Positions 6,828-10,540 of a stretch of 10,540 nucleotides of DNA are shown in pieces; within the stretch, counting starts at the first letter, position 1; every line of letters starts with the position of its first letter. The notes under the pieces were generated by a model. The model saw only the letters and a list, made by a program, of their open reading frames with translations. It searched no databases and was not told the DNA's origin. Origin of the DNA: Bacteroidota bacterium (GTDB taxonomy: Bacteria > Bacteroidota > Bacteroidia > AKYH767-A > JABDAW01); contig JAHEYM010000100.1 of assembly GCA_023251595.1 (NCBI GenBank), forward strand, positions 1 to 10,540, read 5' to 3'. The position numbers were made by a program, and so were the translations under genes.

Positions 6828-7589
6828 CTATTCTTCACGATGTATATAATGTGCATCAGACTGTGCAATTGGTGTTACTTCAATATCATTAATACTTACG
6901 TGTGCCGGGCGTGAAGCAATAAACCAGATAATGTCCGCAATATCTTCTGCAACGAGAGGTTGAAATCCTTTATATACCACTTTAGCACGTTCAGCATCAT
7001 TTTTAAATCTGACCAACGAGAAATCGGTTTCAACTGCCCCGGGACTTACCGACGAAACTTTTATTTTATGTGGAAGCAGGTCAATTCGCATAGAACGAGT
7101 CAAACCTTCGACTGCGAATTTTGTCGCACTATAAACATTTCCGCGGAGGTATGCTTGTCGTCCTGCAATAGAACTCATATTGATGATATGACCCGAATTC
7201 TTTTGAATCATGAACGGAAGGATTTCTTTTGTTATATATAATAATCCTTTGATATTCGTGTCGATCATGGTTTCAAAATCTGTAACCGACGCATCATCGA
7301 TTGTGGCTAGACCTGCAGCGAGTCCGGCATTATTTATAAGTACATTTATTTCCCGCCATTCGTGAGGAAGAGAATGTATTGCGTCAATTACTTCCTGATG
7401 ATGTCGTATATCGAATTGAAGTGTAAAGACTTTTACTCCATAAGTTGAAGTAATTATTTTTTCCAATTCTTGGAGTCGGTCGCCACGACGTCCGGTAATG
7501 ATTACGGAGTATCCGTGTTCAGCAAATCGTATTGCAGTAGCACGGCCGATTCCCGCCGTAGCACCTGTTATTAGCACAATCTTATTCAT
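6828..7589 (-). CDS. Short-chain dehydrogenase/reductase, YdfG-like (NADP-dependent 3-hydroxy acid dehydrogenase)
   Basis: A classical SDR of 253 residues from the ATG at 7589; a TTG two codons upstream (7595) is a less likely start. In numbering from the TTG: the cofactor motif TGATAGIG (10-17), GRR (35-37) with arginines that favour NADP, D62 after the third strand, NNAG (88-91), N114, S141/S142, and the catalytic YSATK (Tyr155, Lys159). SPGAVETDF (184-192) is the substrate-loop region. The whole chain follows E. coli YdfG closely as I recall it, including MIDTNxKGLLY, GHIIN, RFK and PAHVxIN near the C-terminus. YdfG oxidises L-serine, L-allo-threonine and 3-hydroxypropionate or reduces malonic semialdehyde, so this protein may do the same in the cytoplasm; that is inference. 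It lies downstream of an amino-acid permease gene on the same strand, which fits hydroxy-amino-acid use. Confidence 0.88.
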   Translation of the reverse strand: MNKIVLITGATAGIGRATAIRFAEHGYSVIITGRRGDRLQELEKIITSTYGVKVFTLQFDIRHHQEVIDAIHSLPHEWREINVLINNAGLAAGLATIDDASVTDFETMIDTNIKGLLYITKEILPFMIQKNSGHIINMSSIAGRQAYLRGNVYSATKFAVEGLTRSMRIDLLPHKIKVSSVSPGAVETDFSLVRFKNDAERAKVVYKGFQPLVAEDIADIIWFIASRPAHVSINDIEVTPIAQSDAHYIHREE

Positions 7590-7600
7590 AAGCAATTAAT

Positions 7601-7638
7601 AGTTGATAGGTTGATAAGTTGATAGGTTGATAAGTTGA
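7601..7638. repeat. Octamer tandem repeat (AGTTGATA GGTTGATA)
   Basis: Two perfect copies of the 16-mer AGTTGATAGGTTGATA (7601-7616, 7617-7632) and a partial third copy AGTTGA (7633-7638). Each 16-mer is two 8-base half units. The run lies 12 bases upstream of the SDR start codon, so it would be in the 5' leader if the SDR is cotranscribed with the permease. It is the same family as 4991-5030, in the opposite orientation. Confidence 0.8.
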
Positions 7639-7652
7639 ATGACGAACAATTT

Positions 7653-7680
7653 ATAGCTCATAGTTCATAGCTCATAGCTC
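7653..7680. repeat. Heptamer tandem repeat (ATAGCTC)x4 overlapping the permease stop codon
   Basis: Four consecutive 7-base units: ATAGCTC, ATAGTTC, ATAGCTC, ATAGCTC. The last 9 bases (7672-7680) lie inside the permease gene and encode its final Glu-Leu and TGA stop. Read on the minus strand it is a GAGCTAT run, a text I recall as a common intergenic filler in Bacteroidota genomes. Confidence 0.75.
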
Positions 7681-9579
7681 GCTTTTCAGTTTCGAATTCT
7701 TCCTGCTATACATAAAATATATTATGAGTCCGATGATGAGCCAAATAACAAATCGTAACCAGTTTTTAGTTCCCAGTTCTGTCATGAGATACAGACAACT
7801 TGTTAATCCGAGAACCGGAATTAATGATAACTGTTTTTTCACACAAACAAACACCAATGCAATACTCGCAAAAATAAAAACCCACATTGGAATATTCGAA
7901 GAAAAAGTACTCCATCCGAAAGTGAATTTCTTTTGTTCGTCGATTTTTACATCTCTTGCAAAGGTTTCAAATTCATCAACGCTTAAACGACCGACACGAG
8001 CTTTTACGGAATCGAGTGGTATTGTGGAATCTATAATCTGTGTGCCATATATTATATTTCCGGCTGCATTCCAGTCAGCGTCAGTCATCGATTTTGCCAA
8101 TTCGGTTTTGTCTTTTAAAGTTCTGTTCTGAAAGAAATCCTGAACACGATCACCATTAAATTTTAGTACCAATACAACAACAAGTGCTAAAATTAACGGT
8201 GCAAACATCCGTGACGGAATAAATGGAACTTTAAATTTTCCGGCGGGCGATTCAGGATCATTTTGCAACATGAGAATTCCTCCGCAAACAAGTCCGAATG
8301 CGAACAAAGTTCCGATACTGCAAAGATCTGTTACCAGATCTGAATCTAAAATCAATGAAGGAATTCCGACTAAACAACCTGCGATGATGGTGGAGAATGC
8401 CGGCGTTTTAAATTTAGGATGCAGCTTCGCAAAACGTTTTGGGAGAAGTCCGTCGCGACTCATGCTCATCCATATTCTGGGTTGACCGATTTGAAATACA
8501 AGTAGTACACTTGTAGTTGCAACAACGGCACTTAAAGCAATTATTCCACCGATCCAATTAAGTCCACGGGTATTAAAAGCGTTTGCTAAAAAATCGGGAA
8601 CATCCAGTCCCGCATAATTTACCATGCCGGTTAATACAAGTGCGATTGCAATATACAATACAGTGCAAATAATCAGAGAATAAAACATGCCTCTCGGTAA
8701 ATCGCGCTGCGGATTTTTACATTCTTCCGCAGTGGTTGATATTGCATCAAATCCTATATATGCAAAGAAAACGGCGGACACTCCTTTCATCACACCCGAC
8801 ATTCCATTGGGAACAAACGGGTTCCAATTCGCCGGATTCACATAATATATTCCGACAATTATCACCATCACTATTACAATCAATTTAAATAAAACCATGA
8901 GGTTGCTCATCGAACGTGATTCGCGGATTCCGATATAAACCAATGCAGTTATGAAGACGGTGATAAGGAGCGAAGGTATATTTAAAATGAAGGGAATATC
9001 TGCAATCCGTGGTGCACTCAGCCAGATCGTATTTAGAGAAGCAATATTATCAGAGATTGTTTCATGTGCTAAACTGAGATCAAGAAAAGCTGTATGTGCA
9101 TTTTTCGCCGCAAGAAAACTTGTAGAAAGAAATCCCGGGATATCAACTCCAATATTGTGCATAAAACTTGTTAAATTACCTGACCATGAAATAGCAACCG
9201 TGATATTACCGATCGCATATTCCATAATTAGATCCCAACCAATAATCCATGCTATCAATTCACCAAAAGCCGCATAAGCGTACGTATATGCGCTGCCAGC
9301 CACCGGAATTCTTGAAGCAAAATCTGCATAACAGAGTGCCGAGAAACCACAGGCAATTCCAACAATAATAAAAAGAAATATAACAGCCGGTCCACCATCG
9401 AAACAGGCTTTTCCAACGGTACTGAAAATTCCTGCGCCAATAATTGCAGCGATGCCCAACGCGGTGAGATCACGAACGGTTAACACCCGATTTAAAGAAC
9501 CATGTTCGTCCTCTCTTGTCTTTACCTGTTTCAGAATCTGATTAACCGTCTTTTTACGGAATAAATCTTTTAACGCCAT
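7672..9579 (-). CDS. APC-superfamily amino acid permease (cationic amino acid transporter-like)
   Basis: An inner-membrane secondary transporter that probably brings amino acids into the cell with protons. Evidence: a cytoplasmic N-terminus followed by LTALGIAAIIGAGIF (38-52), the unwound first helix that binds the substrate backbone in APC carriers; FASRIPVAGSAYTYAYAAFGELIAWIIGWDLIMEYAIG (87-124), typical of CAT/YfnA proteins; FFAYIGFDAISTTAEECKNPQRDLP (271-295); and QPRIWMSMSRDGLLP (366-380). The last helices end with ELGTKNWLRFVIWLIIGLIIYFMY (601-624). At 635 residues it is longer than the usual 460-500. The excess is in an 88-residue polar segment (about 474-562) between the helix after VPFIP and the helix IPMWVFIFASIALVFVCV, and in a long loop around 145-195. 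The start ATG at 9579 has no Shine-Dalgarno. It follows the upstream membrane-protein gene by 10 bases, so the two are probably cotranscribed. The substrate cannot be read precisely. Confidence 0.9.
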   Translation of the reverse strand: MALKDLFRKKTVNQILKQVKTREDEHGSLNRVLTVRDLTALGIAAIIGAGIFSTVGKACFDGGPAVIFLFIIVGIACGFSALCYADFASRIPVAGSAYTYAYAAFGELIAWIIGWDLIMEYAIGNITVAISWSGNLTSFMHNIGVDIPGFLSTSFLAAKNAHTAFLDLSLAHETISDNIASLNTIWLSAPRIADIPFILNIPSLLITVFITALVYIGIRESRSMSNLMVLFKLIVIVMVIIVGIYYVNPANWNPFVPNGMSGVMKGVSAVFFAYIGFDAISTTAEECKNPQRDLPRGMFYSLIICTVLYIAIALVLTGMVNYAGLDVPDFLANAFNTRGLNWIGGIIALSAVVATTSVLLVFQIGQPRIWMSMSRDGLLPKRFAKLHPKFKTPAFSTIIAGCLVGIPSLILDSDLVTDLCSIGTLFAFGLVCGGILMLQNDPESPAGKFKVPFIPSRMFAPLILALVVVLVLKFNGDRVQDFFQNRTLKDKTELAKSMTDADWNAAGNIIYGTQIIDSTIPLDSVKARVGRLSVDEFETFARDVKIDEQKKFTFGWSTFSSNIPMWVFIFASIALVFVCVKKQLSLIPVLGLTSCLYLMTELGTKNWLRFVIWLIIGLIIYFMYSRKNSKLKSEL

Positions 9580-9589
9580 TCTATATTTA

Positions 9590-10540
9590 TTATTTAATTG
9601 CGTCTTCGCGTCTTTGCAGCTTTTTAATTTTGCTACGAAGACTCAAAGGCACTAAGGTTTTAATATTTTTTAGAAACTTATCTTTATCATAAACAATGAC
9701 AAAAATAGTAACAAGAAATGGAAGTAGCGGTGTCTTGTACCTGACTATAGAACCGAGGTCGGGAGTTACTAGTCCAACAAGTGTGTAAATCAGGATAACA
9801 ATGAATATGCAGAACAACAACAAAGGCTTTTTTTGAGGTTCAATTTTTTTACGAAGATAAATAAATGACAGCAAAATAATTATCAGGATCAGCAAATTCT
9901 CAAACCCTGCCATCAGAATCAGCGATGAACTTGATTCAAAGAAAAATGGACGGAATAAAGTTGTGTACAACGCGCGCGGAGTGTGCGAAAGGATACTCCA
10001 TGAATTGGGTTCGATAATCGGAATATCGATGATACTCCCGGCTTTCATGAACACAACAAGATTGTAGAAATGATGTTGTTTCCAATAAAGAACTTCGCAA
10101 AAATTAACACCGGGAACAATATAATGAAAATTGAAGAGTAATAATATATACAAAAGAAATGTCGCTGAAAATATTAAAATCGTTTTTCGGTAATTCAGTT
10201 TGACACATATATACCAAGCAAATAAACCGGGAACAACCGCAATTACATAATACGTCTTACTAAGATAAGTGAGGTAAATGAAGAGACCTATTAACAAGAA
10301 TCTCCATAAGGAAAACAGTTCTGTGAATCTGCTGAAATGATAAAGCAACATGCCAAACGAGAAAAATAGCAGACCTTCTTTTAAAACTCCAGATCCCCAG
10401 AAAAGTACTGAGGGCATCAGAAATACTGCAAAATAAAGTTCGCGTGAATTATCAGGCAGAATTTTTTGAAGAGTCTTATATATAGCAACAAGTCCGATGA
10501 GAGAAAGGAAACACATAAAAATAATATGTACTGAAAAATT
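9590..10540 (-). CDS. Multi-helix membrane protein of unknown function, N-terminus beyond window
   Basis: The reading frame is open through the right edge (eight codons, NFSVHIIF, precede the first visible Met at 10516), so the gene very probably starts outside the window. The visible 316 residues contain about eight or nine hydrophobic segments and short polar loops. A notable conserved-looking stretch is FLMPSVLFWGSGVLKEGLL, followed by SKTYYVIAVVP. This pattern recalls membrane proteins of polysaccharide synthesis (EpsG- or glycosyltransferase-C-like, with a 'P-S-x-x-F-W-G-S-G-x-x-K-E/D' motif), but I cannot assign a reaction. The last 22 residues (TLVPLSLRSK to DAIK) are not hydrophobic and are encoded by a dispersed hairpin repeat. 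The stop lies 10 bases from the permease start, which suggests one operon. Confidence is high that it is a gene, low for the role. Confidence 0.7.
   Translation of the reverse strand, partial: NFSVHIIFMCFLSLIGLVAIYKTLQKILPDNSRELYFAVFLMPSVLFWGSGVLKEGLLFFSFGMLLYHFSRFTELFSLWRFLLIGLFIYLTYLSKTYYVIAVVPGLFAWYICVKLNYRKTILIFSATFLLYILLLFNFHYIVPGVNFCEVLYWKQHHFYNLVVFMKAGSIIDIPIIEPNSWSILSHTPRALYTTLFRPFFFESSSSLILMAGFENLLILIIILLSFIYLRKKIEPQKKPLLLFCIFIVILIYTLVGLVTPDLGSIVRYKTPLLPFLVTIFVIVYDKDKFLKNIKTLVPLSLRSKIKKLQRREDAIK
9593..9658. repeat. Dispersed hairpin repeat forming the 3' end of the membrane-protein gene
   Basis: Arms CTTCGCGTCTTTGCAGC (9604-9620) and GCTACGAAGACTCAAAG (9632-9648) are complementary at 13 of 17 positions plus two G-T wobbles, around an AT-only 11-base loop. 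The flanking bases out to 9658 (GGCACTAAGGT) continue a text I recognise as a common dispersed element built on 'GCCTTTGAGTCTTCGTGGC'. It is translated in full as the last 22 codons before the TAA and lies directly before the permease gene. Confidence 0.7.

Noticed and set aside
7590..7595. Upstream TTG start for the SDR gene
   Set aside because: The ATG at 7589 gives an N-terminus (MNKIVLITG) that fits SDR proteins, and the TTG adds only two residues.
1..10540. CRISPR array, tRNA, rRNA or insertion sequence
   Set aside because: The tandem repeats have 7-8 or 23 base periods without unique spacers, and no transposase, integrase or structured RNA gene was found on either strand.

Overview
The window is a gene-dense stretch of AT-rich bacterial chromosome. 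It most likely comes from a member of Bacteroidota or a related FCB-group lineage. The reasons are the near absence of Shine-Dalgarno sequences before the start codons, the family flavour of the proteins, and intergenic spacers full of short dispersed repeats (octamer runs, CCCTCTCC-type hairpins, 'CTGAGCYTGTCGAAG' palindromes). This placement is an inference from memory of such genomes. I see no rRNA, tRNA, CRISPR array, transposase, phage gene or integrase.

Left part (1-3004, minus strand): a fatty-acid degradation pair. A long-chain acyl-CoA synthetase (1196-3004) activates fatty acids. It is followed in the same direction by a FadN-type 3-hydroxyacyl-CoA dehydrogenase (1114 down to the window edge, C-terminus outside). 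Thiolase and acyl-CoA dehydrogenase genes would be expected just to the left, but this cannot be seen. A 215-base divergent spacer with a long hairpin separates this pair from a plus-strand FMN-dependent nitronate monooxygenase / FabK-like flavoprotein (3220-4236).

Middle (4237-5060, plus strand): a repeat-filled spacer, then a 49-residue protein resembling the C-terminal half of addiction-module (PF09720-like) antitoxins. Its stop codon overlaps the start of a 139-residue three-helix membrane protein of unknown function. The spacer after that, between convergent genes, holds a small hairpin, an octamer tandem repeat and a second hairpin.

Right part (5061-10540, all minus strand, transcribed right to left): a multi-helix membrane protein cut by the right edge, an APC-family amino-acid permease 10 bases after it, a YdfG-like short-chain dehydrogenase, and an exported YtcJ-like amidohydrolase. 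Together they suggest uptake and breakdown of amino acids or other small nitrogen compounds. The first two genes are close enough to be one operon. The others are separated by 82-105 bases of repeat DNA.

I found no convincing new multi-gene system. The most distinctive feature is the density and variety of dispersed repeats: ten separate elements of several sequence types in 10.5 kb. At least two are read as protein, one inside the acyl-CoA synthetase (tandem copies in two frames) and one forming the last 22 residues of the membrane protein. A third supplies the stop codon of the permease. The small-protein / membrane-protein overlap and a long polar insertion in the permease are the next most interesting points.
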